Shown: positions 1 to 5,149, numbered from the stretch's first letter. The stretch is DNA of 5,754 nt from Nocardioides sp. (GCA_003519585.1 DOWL01000028.1:335-6088); one strand, 5' to 3'. Translations and numbers: made by a program. Notes: generated from the sequence alone by a model not told the origin.

Positions 1-85
1 CGAGGACTATCACCAGCAGTACCTCGCCAAGAACCCGTTCGGCTACCGCTGCCACGCCAACACCGGCGTGAAGTTCCCGGCCTGA
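1..85 (+). CDS. msrA: Peptide-methionine (S)-S-oxide reductase MsrA, C-terminal end (partial)
   Basis: Only the last 27 codons are inside the window, reading in frame from base 2 to a TGA at 83-85. The peptide begins EDYHQQYLAKNPFGY and ends NTGVKFPA. The YHQQYL-x-KNP-x-GY block is the well-conserved C-terminal signature of MsrA, the enzyme that reduces methionine S-sulfoxide in free form and in proteins. A cysteine (GYRCH) lies in the tail, where many MsrA proteins carry resolving cysteines. The catalytic N-terminal GCFW region is outside the window. The last ten codons and stop lie inside a 33-bp sequence that recurs at 731-763, so this end of the gene may have been supplied or restored by an integration event. 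Family assignment is confident despite the short fragment; whether the whole gene is intact cannot be judged. Confidence 0.88.
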   Translation, partial: EDYHQQYLAKNPFGYRCHANTGVKFPA

Positions 86-87
86 CC
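55..87 (+). repeat. Left direct repeat (att-like), 3' end of msrA
   Basis: Thirty-three bases that recur at 731-763 with a single difference (C at 64, T at 740). The sequence covers the last msrA codons, the TGA stop and two following bases. Homology stops abruptly on both sides. The uninterrupted identical core is 65-87 (23 bp). The size and position at the 3' end of a conserved gene are what is expected of an attachment site flanking integrated DNA. This is inference, since no integrase is visible. Confidence 0.75.
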
Positions 88-103
88 GCCTGATGCGCTG
101 GCT

Positions 104-120
104 CGCCGACGGTGTCGGCG
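104..120 (+). terminator. Candidate hairpin after msrA
   Basis: A 7-bp perfect inverted repeat (CGCCGAC / GTCGGCG) with a 3-nt loop starts 19 nt after the msrA stop. It can be extended by G-T and G-C pairs to about 10 bp. There is no T-tract, which is common for hairpins behind genes in high-GC actinobacteria. It lies inside the islet, so if it ends msrA transcription the terminator came with the inserted DNA. Short GC-rich stems arise by chance here, so support is modest. Confidence 0.3.
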
Positions 121-128
121 GGTCCGCT

Positions 129-134
129 TACGGT
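129..134 (+). promoter_or_regulatory. Candidate -10 box for the islet genes
   Basis: TACGGT fits the actinobacterial TANNNT -10 consensus. It sits 7 nt before an in-frame GTG (142) and 10 nt before the ATG (145), with no Shine-Dalgarno sequence between. That layout suits a leaderless or nearly leaderless transcript for the membrane-protein gene. A convincing -35 hexamer is not visible (weak GCCGAC around 105-110), so this is a weak call. Confidence 0.3.
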
Positions 135-144
135 CGGCTCCGTG

Positions 145-534
145 ATGGAGACGACCCAGCTGCCCCTGTGGCTCGTGGTCGTCCTGACCGTGGTGCCGGC
201 GCTGATCGCTGGCACTACGGCTTTGGGGTGCGCGTGGTTGTCCGGCGCCCGTAAGGCGTCTGGCGAGCTGGACCGATGGCGGCGACGTGAAGAGACCATG
301 CGGATGCTTCGGTGGGCGGCAGACAAGGGGACCGCGATTGACACCGACGGACGGCTGGTGGCGCTGTCTGTACTTGACGCCCTGGACCGGTCGAAGCCAG
401 TCATGCTCCAGCCTGAGGATCAGGGGATCCTCGACGCGGTCATCGACGCCGTTCTGGCCGACCCGACCGCAGATGTCGCGCGCTACCCTGGCATCAACGA
501 CAGCTACGAGGTGGAGGTGATCGACGATGGTTGA
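145..534 (+). CDS. Small single-pass membrane protein of the islet, unknown function
   Basis: I do not recognise this 129-residue protein. Residues 7-32 form one strongly hydrophobic helix (LPLWLVVVLTVVPALIAG and on), followed by a basic/acidic stretch (ARKASGELDRWRRREE, 35-50) and an Arg-, Asp- and Leu-rich soluble part predicted helical (50-106), ending in an acidic tail. The positive charges after the helix place the C-terminal part in the cytoplasm by the positive-inside rule. The ATG at 145 was chosen because the hydrophobic helix begins just after it; GTG at 142 is equally possible if the transcript is leaderless, and GTG at 112 would add 11 unpromising residues. It overlaps the next gene by 8 bp, so the two are probably translated together. 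Codons such as TTG, GCT, ACT and CGT differ from the flanking chromosomal genes, suggesting foreign origin. Confidence 0.7.
   Translation: METTQLPLWLVVVLTVVPALIAGTTALGCAWLSGARKASGELDRWRRREETMRMLRWAADKGTAIDTDGRLVALSVLDALDRSKPVMLQPEDQGILDAVIDAVLADPTADVARYPGINDSYEVEVIDDG
513..520 (+). promoter_or_regulatory. Ribosome binding site of the second islet gene
   Basis: GGAGGTGA lies 6 nt before the ATG at 527 and inside the end of the preceding gene. It is one of the strongest Shine-Dalgarno matches in the window and supports the small downstream frame as a real gene. Confidence 0.65.
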
Positions 535-709
535 CCGTCGGATCCCAGGGCGCACGGCTACCTTCGTGACATCGTCCGAGGTCAAGGCCGCCCAGATGAA
601 GGTGCGGCGGATGCTGGCCCGCGGTCAGGAGCCGTCGGCGGTCCTGCTGGCGATCGCCGATGCACGCGGCGATCTTGAGGACTACCTCCTCGAGTCCCGG
701 TCGGCCTGA
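527..709 (+). CDS. 60-residue soluble protein of the islet, unknown function
   Basis: A short protein of 60 residues that I cannot assign to a family. The N-terminus is basic (VDRRIPGR), the middle is an amphipathic basic helix (SSEVKAAQMKVRRMLARGQ, about 16-34), and the C-terminal half is a mixed Ala/Leu/Asp/Glu helix ending LEDYLLESRSA. No metal-binding cysteines, helix-turn-helix signature or catalytic motif stands out. The start overlaps the previous gene's stop (ATGGTTGA shared) and has a strong Shine-Dalgarno sequence, so coupled translation with the membrane protein is likely. The pair ends 21 bp before the right repeat, so these two genes fill the islet. A partner or regulator of the membrane protein is a reasonable guess only from the arrangement. 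Confidence 0.65.
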   Translation: MVDRRIPGRTATFVTSSEVKAAQMKVRRMLARGQEPSAVLLAIADARGDLEDYLLESRSA

Positions 710-730
710 CTCGGGCATCCACGTCGGGGC

Positions 731-763
731 CGCCAACACTGGCGTGAAGTTCCCGGCCTGACC
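731..763 (+). repeat. Right direct repeat (att-like), second copy of the msrA 3' end
   Basis: Matches 55-87 at 32 of 33 positions. It can be read as the msrA tail NTGVKFPA plus stop, and the one difference (T at 740) is synonymous in that frame (ACT for ACC, Thr). Upstream bases do not continue the msrA sequence, so this is not a second gene but a detached gene end. If the islet integrated by recombination, this copy is the distal junction and the mismatch places the crossover to its right, within 741-763. Confidence 0.75.
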
Positions 764-764
764 C

Positions 765-791
765 TGTCGTATCCCGCGGCCGCCGTTCGTA
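765..791 (+). promoter_or_regulatory. ECF-sigma-like promoter candidate for the DGPF gene
   Basis: TGTCGT (765-770) is followed after 17 nt by CGTA (788-791). Promoters recognised by the ECF42 group of sigma factors, which are commonly linked to DGPF-domain genes, are described as TGTCGA in the -35 region and CGA/TC in the -10 region; the match here is 5 of 6 and 3 of 4. The site lies 48 nt before the start codon, and begins 2 bp after the right repeat. No sigma factor gene is in the window. TAGGTA at 795-800 is an alternative housekeeping -10 box. Confidence 0.35.
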
Positions 792-838
792 GCGTAGGTA
801 TGGCGGACGCCGGGTCCGCCCGAGCCCAGGGAGACGAC

Positions 839-1198
839 ATGCCCGAATACCTCATCTACTTCAACCAGCAGTGGGTGGGCGACCACGACGAGGAGTGGTA
901 CCAGGGACGGGTGGCGCCGTCGCGCGCCGTCATCGCCGAACTCCAGGCCGCCGGTCAGCTCGTGTACGCCGGCGGGCTGGTCGAGGAGGTCGAGGAGGCC
1001 TTCAGCGCGGACCAGACGAGCGGGGAGCTGCTGTTCACTGACGGACCGTTCGTCGAGACCAAGGAGTACCTCGGCGGGTTGACCATCGTGGACGTGCCCG
1101 ACGAGGAGACCGCGCGGATGTGGGCCGGCAAGATCGCGGTGGGCTGTGGCTGGCCGCAGGAGGTGCGGCAGTTCAAGCCGGGCTCTGTGAAACAGTGA
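839..1198 (+). CDS. YCII-related / DGPF-domain protein
   Basis: A 119-residue protein of the YCII-related superfamily (PF03795; COG3795 type). Its hallmark is the DGPFVETKE block at residues 68-76 followed by LGG, with a typical alpha-beta ferredoxin-like fold and a late CGWPQEVR motif (103-110). The ATG at 839 was chosen because AGGGAG (828-833) precedes it at good spacing and family members begin at this point (PEYLIYFNQ); an upstream in-frame ATG at 800 would add 13 residues without a ribosome site. Biochemical function in the family is poorly known. Members are often regulated by, and adjacent to, ECF sigma factors and are proposed to act in stress responses; that partner is not visible here. 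It converges with the propeller gene with only 10 bp between stops. Confidence 0.88.
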   Translation: MPEYLIYFNQQWVGDHDEEWYQGRVAPSRAVIAELQAAGQLVYAGGLVEEVEEAFSADQTSGELLFTDGPFVETKEYLGGLTIVDVPDEETARMWAGKIAVGCGWPQEVRQFKPGSVKQ

Positions 1199-1208
1199 GC
1201 TGACGCAC

Positions 1209-2909
1209 CTACGGCGCAGTCGCCGGACCCTGGCCGTTGCGCAGGAGGTTGCCGCGCCCGGTCGGCCACGGCAGGCAGCCGGTGCCGGATCCGGGCACGG
1301 TGTAGACGTCGATGCCGTGGTCGAAGGTGGTGAGCACGATCTCGAGGGTGCCGTCGCCGGTCAGGTCGCCGATCGACGGAGCGGCGGCCACACCGATGCC
1401 GTTGCCGTCGCGGCCCTGGTGCTTCAGCTTGGTGACCGAGAGCTGCTTGCCCTGGGCGTTCAGCACCCAGAGGCGACCCGATCCCGGCTTCAGCGCGTAG
1501 GTGCCGAAGACCAGTTCGGGGGTTCCGTCCTTGTTGAGATCGGCCGCGACCACTTCCGAGGCGAAGGTCTTGGCTGTCGCCGGCGCATACCTGCTGGTCC
1601 AGAGCCGGCGACCGTCGGGCCCCACGGCGTAGACCTGACCACCGGGCAGTGCGGCGACGATCTCGGGCTGGCCGTCGCCGGTGAGGTCCACGACGGTCGG
1701 GGCGGGGATGCCGGAGGGTGGGTACCAGTCGCCGTCGGGACGGTGCACGGGACGCCGGGAGACCACGAGTTTCTGGAACCCCGGATGGCGCATCGCGGAG
1801 CGGCTGCCGTCGCCGTACGCGCCGTCGAGCGCCATGAACGCGTAGCCCTGGGTGCGGTACGGGATGTGCTTCTCCACGTTGGGGAGCCCAACCACCTCGT
1901 TGCGGCCGTCGCCGTCGAGATCGGCCACGGACGGCGGTGAGGCGGTCCACTGCAGCCAGGGCTGGCGGGCCGGACTCGGCCACGCGCCGGTGTGCAAGTG
2001 GTAGTGGCGCTTCTCGACCTTCGCGCTCGCCCACCGGATGAAGTCGCCCCAGGCCATCCGCTTGCCCTGGGCCCGCCCCGACTCGGGGTTGGTGAACCAC
2101 GGCGAGGCCAGCACGGAGGTGCCGTCGAGGTTGAAGGCGTGGAGTTGGTGGTTGTCGAAGGTGGCCAGGATCTCCACTTGCGGATCGTCGTCGATGTTGC
2201 CGATGCCGACGTTCTCGCCGTACGCGCCGTAGCCGCGGTTGCGGGGCCAGGCGTGCGCTCGCCCGCCCGGCTGGAACAGCTTGCCGTTGGCCGCGAAGAC
2301 GAAGACCTGCGCACCCTTGCGCGCGGTGTTGGTAGTCGTGGCGACGACCTCGACCCGGCCGTCGCCGTCGAGGTCGGCCGCGGCCAGGCCACGAACCTCG
2401 GGCGACTGACCGCCACTGTTGGTGGACGCCGGCCACCCCGCCTTGCGCTGGAGCCGGCCGCCGCGGAACTCGTAGGCCGCCACGGTGCCCTCGTTGCCGC
2501 CCACGACGATGTCCGGCACGCCGTCGCCCTCGAGGTCGGCCACCACCGAGGGGGCGTAGACCCGGCCCTTGCTGGCCCGACCCTTGCCGAGCAGCTTCCC
2601 GGCCGCATCGAAGACGAACGTCGAGTAGAACGGCGCGACGATCTCGAGCCGGCCGTCCGCGTCCAGATCGACCAGACCCGGCGAGGAGAACCAGCCGGTC
2701 TCGCCGGTCGGGATGTTCCGGACCCGCTTGGGCGCCGAGACCGGCGCCGTACCGCCCTGGGGGACGCAGGCCGCTGGGGCCAGCGTCACGACCGGACCGG
2801 GAGCCCTCTCGAGCACCTCGGAGCCACTGGCCGAGGTGGCCGTGGTGGCGACCGGCGCCAGAGTGGCGACCAGGAGTACGGCGAAGGCGACGGGACGAAC
2901 AGACCGCAT
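1209..2909 (-). CDS. Exported FG-GAP/VCBS-repeat beta-propeller protein
   Basis: A 566-residue protein with an N-terminal signal peptide (RSVRP, then a hydrophobic AFAVLLVATLAP stretch and an Ala/Ser-rich cleavage region near residues 22-30). Eight Asp-rich calcium-type loops of the FG-GAP/VCBS class follow, at about residues 81 (DLDADG), 125 (DLEGDG), 179 (DLDGDG), 238 (NIDDDP), 330 (DLDGDG), 408 (DLTGDG), 457 (DLNKDG) and 515 (DLTGDG), each leading into a hydrophobic strand such as EIVAPF. This predicts a seven- or eight-bladed integrin-alpha-like propeller outside the membrane. The fourth loop is degenerate. The only two cysteines (about 48 and 545) sit at opposite ends and could close the ring. 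No enzyme motif, anchor or sorting signal is seen, so the role could be surface binding or adhesion. ATG at 2909 was preferred to GTG at 2927, which adds six residues inside a hairpin. Confidence 0.85.
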   Translation of the reverse strand: MRSVRPVAFAVLLVATLAPVATTATSASGSEVLERAPGPVVTLAPAACVPQGGTAPVSAPKRVRNIPTGETGWFSSPGLVDLDADGRLEIVAPFYSTFVFDAAGKLLGKGRASKGRVYAPSVVADLEGDGVPDIVVGGNEGTVAAYEFRGGRLQRKAGWPASTNSGGQSPEVRGLAAADLDGDGRVEVVATTTNTARKGAQVFVFAANGKLFQPGGRAHAWPRNRGYGAYGENVGIGNIDDDPQVEILATFDNHQLHAFNLDGTSVLASPWFTNPESGRAQGKRMAWGDFIRWASAKVEKRHYHLHTGAWPSPARQPWLQWTASPPSVADLDGDGRNEVVGLPNVEKHIPYRTQGYAFMALDGAYGDGSRSAMRHPGFQKLVVSRRPVHRPDGDWYPPSGIPAPTVVDLTGDGQPEIVAALPGGQVYAVGPDGRRLWTSRYAPATAKTFASEVVAADLNKDGTPELVFGTYALKPGSGRLWVLNAQGKQLSVTKLKHQGRDGNGIGVAAAPSIGDLTGDGTLEIVLTTFDHGIDVYTVPGSGTGCLPWPTGRGNLLRNGQGPATAP

Positions 2910-2916
2910 TCCGAGC

Positions 2917-2922
2917 ACCCTA
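2917..2922 (-). promoter_or_regulatory. Candidate -10 box of the propeller gene
   Basis: Read on the minus strand, TAGGGT fits TANNNT and lies 7 nt before the ATG at 2909, the spacing of leaderless actinobacterial genes. It overlaps the right arm (minus-strand sense) of the inverted repeat at 2918-2947. No good -35 hexamer is apparent, and the same bases could instead serve as a weak ribosome site. Confidence 0.35.
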
Positions 2923-2947
2923 CTCACGCCTCGCGGCGTGAGTAGGG
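2918..2947. promoter_or_regulatory. Perfect 13-bp inverted repeat between coiled-coil and propeller genes
   Basis: Arms 2918-2930 and 2935-2947 are perfect reverse complements (CCCTACTCACGCC / GGCGTGAGTAGGG) around a TCGC loop. It lies in the 57-bp gap between two minus-strand genes, 20 bp after the coiled-coil stop and 8 bp before the propeller ATG. It may be a terminator of the upstream gene without a T-tract, or an operator, since it covers the candidate -10 box and spacer of the propeller promoter. In RNA starting upstream it would bury the translation start region. Confidence 0.7.
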
Positions 2948-2966
2948 ACGCTGGAATCAGTCGAGC

Positions 2967-3575
2967 TCAGACGACGACGGTCGTCTCGACCCGGGTGAGC
3001 ACGTCGTGCAGGTGCTCGCGCAGGTGCTCGCGGTGCTCGTTCTCGGTCTCGCGCAGCCGGTCGATCTCGGCGTTCAGCTTCTCGCGGGTCTCCTCGAGTT
3101 CGGCGCGGACGCGCTCGACCTCGGAGCGGGCCTCGTCGAGCACCCGGTCCGCCTCGGCACGGGCGCCTTCGCGCACCTCCTCGGCCTCGGCCTCCGCCTC
3201 GGCGACGAGTTCGTCGGCGTTGCGCGCGGCGAGCTCGAGGAGCCGGGCCGCCGCCTCCGACGGAGTCGTGGCGGGTGCCCGGACGTGCTCGTCGTCGGCG
3301 ACATCGGTCGCCTCGTCGGCCACGTCGGTGGGCTCTCCGGACGCCTCGTCGGTGGGCTCGTCGACCGCGTCGTCACCGTCCGAGTCAGCGTTCAAGTCAG
3401 CGTTCAAGTCAGCGTTCAAGTCAGCGTTCAAGTCAGCGTTGTCGGCTGCCTCGTCCGTGATCTCGGTCGACTCGTCCGCCGAGTCTGTCGGCTCGTCGGT
3501 GCGCTCTCCGGAGACCTCGTCGTCGGCGAACGGCTCGACCACCAGGTCTTCCAGGTGTTCAGATGTGCTGGTCAT
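2967..3575 (-). CDS. Acidic coiled-coil protein, DivIVA-C-terminal-like
   Basis: A 202-residue protein in two parts. Residues 1-100 are low-complexity and very acidic, rich in Asp, Glu, Thr and Ala, with DEPTD-type repeats and four and a half NADL units (46-64). Residues 105-198 form a long charged coiled coil (AAARLLELAARNADELVAEA, then Ala/Glu/Arg heptads), ending in DRLRETENEHREHLREHLHDVL, which resembles the FEREYRxRL segment near the C-terminus of actinobacterial DivIVA-family and related septum or polar-growth proteins. The conserved membrane-binding N-terminal DivIVA domain is absent, so calling it DivIVA would be wrong; a cytoskeletal or scaffold role is inferred. There is no signal peptide or membrane helix. 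ATG at 3575 was chosen because GAGGGGG lies 4 nt before it; the longer frame to 3644 has no ribosome site. Confidence 0.8.
   Translation of the reverse strand: MTSTSEHLEDLVVEPFADDEVSGERTDEPTDSADESTEITDEAADNADLNADLNADLNADLNADSDGDDAVDEPTDEASGEPTDVADEATDVADDEHVRAPATTPSEAAARLLELAARNADELVAEAEAEAEEVREGARAEADRVLDEARSEVERVRAELEETREKLNAEIDRLRETENEHREHLREHLHDVLTRVETTVVV
3383..3440. repeat. 12-bp tandem repeat, 4.8 copies, inside the coiled-coil gene
   Basis: The plus-strand unit AGTCAGCGTTCA repeats perfectly from 3383 to 3430 and is followed by ten more bases of the unit. On the coding strand it reads AAC GCT GAC TTG (Asn-Ala-Asp-Leu). Twelve-base units keep the frame, so copy number can change without breaking the gene. 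The GCT and TTG codons and the 50 percent GC of the unit contrast with the surrounding gene. Absence of any base change between copies suggests recent expansion by slippage. Confidence 0.92.
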
Positions 3576-3808
3576 CGTTCCCCCTCGGGTGATGCCACGG
3601 TATGGGGACCCGGTCGCCCTGAGCCGACTGAGGGTGCTGATCACACCGTCTCGATGTGTGCGTGTTTTTCAGTGTGTGCGCGATTCGCTTGCCCTGTCCC
3701 AGGAATCGGGGAATGTCGTCCTTCCGGCCATCCCGCGGCATCTGCCCGGGTCATGCGGTCGAAACGTCCCGGACAGGCGGCGCTGGGTCGGTCGGGGACA
3801 ATGGGCTC
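3576..3808. promoter_or_regulatory. Divergent promoter region between coiled-coil and UbiB-like genes
   Basis: This 233-bp gap separates two divergent genes and must hold both promoters. For the minus-strand gene, TACCGT (plus-strand 3597-3602) is a possible -10 box 21 nt before its ATG. A GT-rich patch with TGTGTGCG repeated at 3655-3662 and 3673-3680, with a T5 run between, is the least GC-rich spot and could be a regulator site. No convincing small gene or RNA structure is seen. Confidence 0.45.
3797..3802 (+). promoter_or_regulatory. Candidate -10 box of the UbiB-like gene
   Basis: GACAAT lies 6 nt before the GTG start at 3809, with no Shine-Dalgarno sequence between, which suits a leaderless transcript beginning at the start codon. 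A CGGACA element (3770-3775) matches four bases of a -35 consensus, but the 21-nt spacing is long, so only the -10 box is proposed. Confidence 0.4.
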
Positions 3809-5149
3809 GTGCCCGACCGCGACCTCCCGCGCAAGGCCGCTGCCCGCACCGCGCGGCTGGCTGCCCTGCCGCTCGGGTACGCCGGCAGGAGCGCGCTCGG
3901 CCTCGGCAGGCGGCTGGGCGGGGCACCGGCGGAGACCGTGCTCACCGACATCCAGCAGCGGACCGCCGAGCAGTTGTTCCGCACCCTCGGTGAGCTCAAG
4001 GGCGGCGCGATGAAGTTCGGCCAGGCGCTGAGCGTGCTCGAGGCCGCGCTCCCCGAGGAGGTCGCGGGCCCCTACCGCGAGCAGTTGACCCGACTCCAGG
4101 ACGCGGCGCCACCGATGCCGACCCAGACCGTGCGCGACCAGATCGAGGGAGCACTCGGTCCCGGCTGGCGCGACCAGCTGGTCTGGCTCGACGGGGGGCC
4201 GACCGCGGCGGCCTCGATCGGCCAGGTCCACAAGGGCACGTGGCACGACGGCCGTGACGTCGCGGTCAAGGTCCAGTACCCCGGCGCCGGCGACGCGCTG
4301 ATGGGCGACCTGCGGCAGATCGCGCGGCTCGGCCGGACCATCGCCCCGCTGGTACCCGGCGTCGACCTCAAGCCGCTGATCCAGGAGATGCAGGACCGCG
4401 CCGTCGACGAGCTCGACTACGAGCTCGAGGCGGAGGCCCAGCGCGCATTCGCCCGCGCATTCGCGGGCGACCCCGAGATCGTGGTGCCCGACGTGGTCGC
4501 CGTCGGCGGGACGGTCATCGTCACCGAGTGGCTGGAGAGCCCGGCGAGCCTGGCCCAGGTCATCCGCGACGGCACCCAGGAGGAACGCGACCACTACGGC
4601 GAGCTGTTCGTCCGGTTCCTGTTCGCCGGACCGAGCCGCACCGGCATGCTGCACGCCGACCCGCACCCGGGCAACTTCCGGGTGCTGCCCGCCGCGGACG
4701 GCTCCCCGGGCCGCCTCGGCATCCTCGACTACGGCGCAGTCGCGCGGCTGGAGAGCGACGGACTGCCCGAGGCGATGGGCAGGCTGATCCGGGTGGCCTC
4801 CGAGAGCGACCGCGAGGGGCTCGTGGAGGGGCTGCGCGCCGAGGGGTTCATCAAGGACCGCACCAAGATCGATCCCGACCTGCTGCTCGACTACCTGAGC
4901 CCGTTCGTCGAGCCGACCCAGGTCGAGCGGTTCCGGTTCAGTCGGGAGTGGATGCGCAGCCAGTTCAACCGCATCAACAACCCGCGCGAGCCGTCGTACA
5001 CCGTGGCCATGAAGCTCAACCTGCCGCCGTCGTACCTCCTCATCCACCGCACCTGGCTCGGTGGCATCGGCGTGCTGAGCCAACTCGAGGCGGAGGCGCC
5101 GTTCCGGGCGATCCTCACCGAGTTCCTGCCTGGGTTCGCGTCGGCCTGA
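3809..5149 (+). CDS. ABC1/UbiB-family atypical protein kinase-like protein
   Basis: A 446-residue member of the ABC1/ADCK/UbiB family with all signature motifs: KFGQ (69-72, the KxGQ motif in LKGGAMKFGQ), the Ala-rich loop AAASIGQVH (133-141) that replaces the kinase glycine loop, the ATP-binding lysine in VAVKVQ (154), ExD in ELDYE (201-203), HADPHPGN (282-289) and the metal-binding DYG (307-309). Family members bind and hydrolyse ATP and support isoprenoid-quinone or lipid metabolism; UbiB acts in ubiquinone synthesis and yeast Coq8 and human ADCK3 in coenzyme Q. High-GC actinobacteria use menaquinone, so the substrate here is unknown and the symbol ubiB is not assigned. No clear C-terminal membrane helices are seen. 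GTG at 3809 was chosen because family-like sequence (DLPRKAAARTARLAALPLG) begins there; longer upstream frames read through the promoter region. Confidence 0.9.
   Translation: MPDRDLPRKAAARTARLAALPLGYAGRSALGLGRRLGGAPAETVLTDIQQRTAEQLFRTLGELKGGAMKFGQALSVLEAALPEEVAGPYREQLTRLQDAAPPMPTQTVRDQIEGALGPGWRDQLVWLDGGPTAAASIGQVHKGTWHDGRDVAVKVQYPGAGDALMGDLRQIARLGRTIAPLVPGVDLKPLIQEMQDRAVDELDYELEAEAQRAFARAFAGDPEIVVPDVVAVGGTVIVTEWLESPASLAQVIRDGTQEERDHYGELFVRFLFAGPSRTGMLHADPHPGNFRVLPAADGSPGRLGILDYGAVARLESDGLPEAMGRLIRVASESDREGLVEGLRAEGFIKDRTKIDPDLLLDYLSPFVEPTQVERFRFSREWMRSQFNRINNPREPSYTVAMKLNLPPSYLLIHRTWLGGIGVLSQLEAEAPFRAILTEFLPGFASA

Larger units (their letters stand above)
88..763. mobile_element. Putative small integrated islet at the msrA 3' end (no recombinase)
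   Basis: The segment between the two 33-bp msrA-end repeats, counted with one repeat copy, is 676 bp, of which 643 bp is unique. Removing it would join the msrA stop directly to the promoter region of the DGPF gene, an arrangement that looks like the uninterrupted ancestral locus. It contains two overlapping small genes that I do not recognise and no integrase, resolvase, transposase or replication gene. Codon use in the first gene includes several codons otherwise avoided here (TTG, GCT, ACT, CGT). The best reading is a non-autonomous element mobilised in trans, or the remnant of a larger integrative element. A local duplication followed by divergence is a less likely alternative, because the homology is limited to 33 bp. 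Confidence 0.6.

Noticed and set aside
112..144. Upstream GTG start for the islet membrane protein
   Set aside because: It lies inside the candidate hairpin, has no ribosome site, and adds 11 residues that do not improve the membrane-helix start.
955..2436. Long minus-strand open frame (493 codons) over the DGPF and propeller genes
   Set aside because: It is out of frame with the propeller gene, is dominated by Arg, Pro and Ala, has no domain, and runs antisense through the DGPF gene. It is a GC-rich shadow.
1992..2945. Long plus-strand open frame opposite the propeller gene
   Set aside because: Its Val/Glu/Gly/Arg-rich translation mirrors the Asp-loop codons of the real gene on the other strand, with no start signal or motif.
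3383..3440. CRISPR-like array
   Set aside because: The 12-bp units are directly adjacent with no spacers and lie in frame inside a coding gene.
3681..3708. CGATTC / GAATCG inverted repeat as an operator
   Set aside because: Six-base arms with a 16-bp spacer are expected by chance in a region of this size.
4442..4468. Small tandem duplication (RAFARAFAG) in the UbiB-like gene
   Set aside because: Two imperfect 12-bp copies in an Ala/Arg-rich stretch; minor and without evident consequence.
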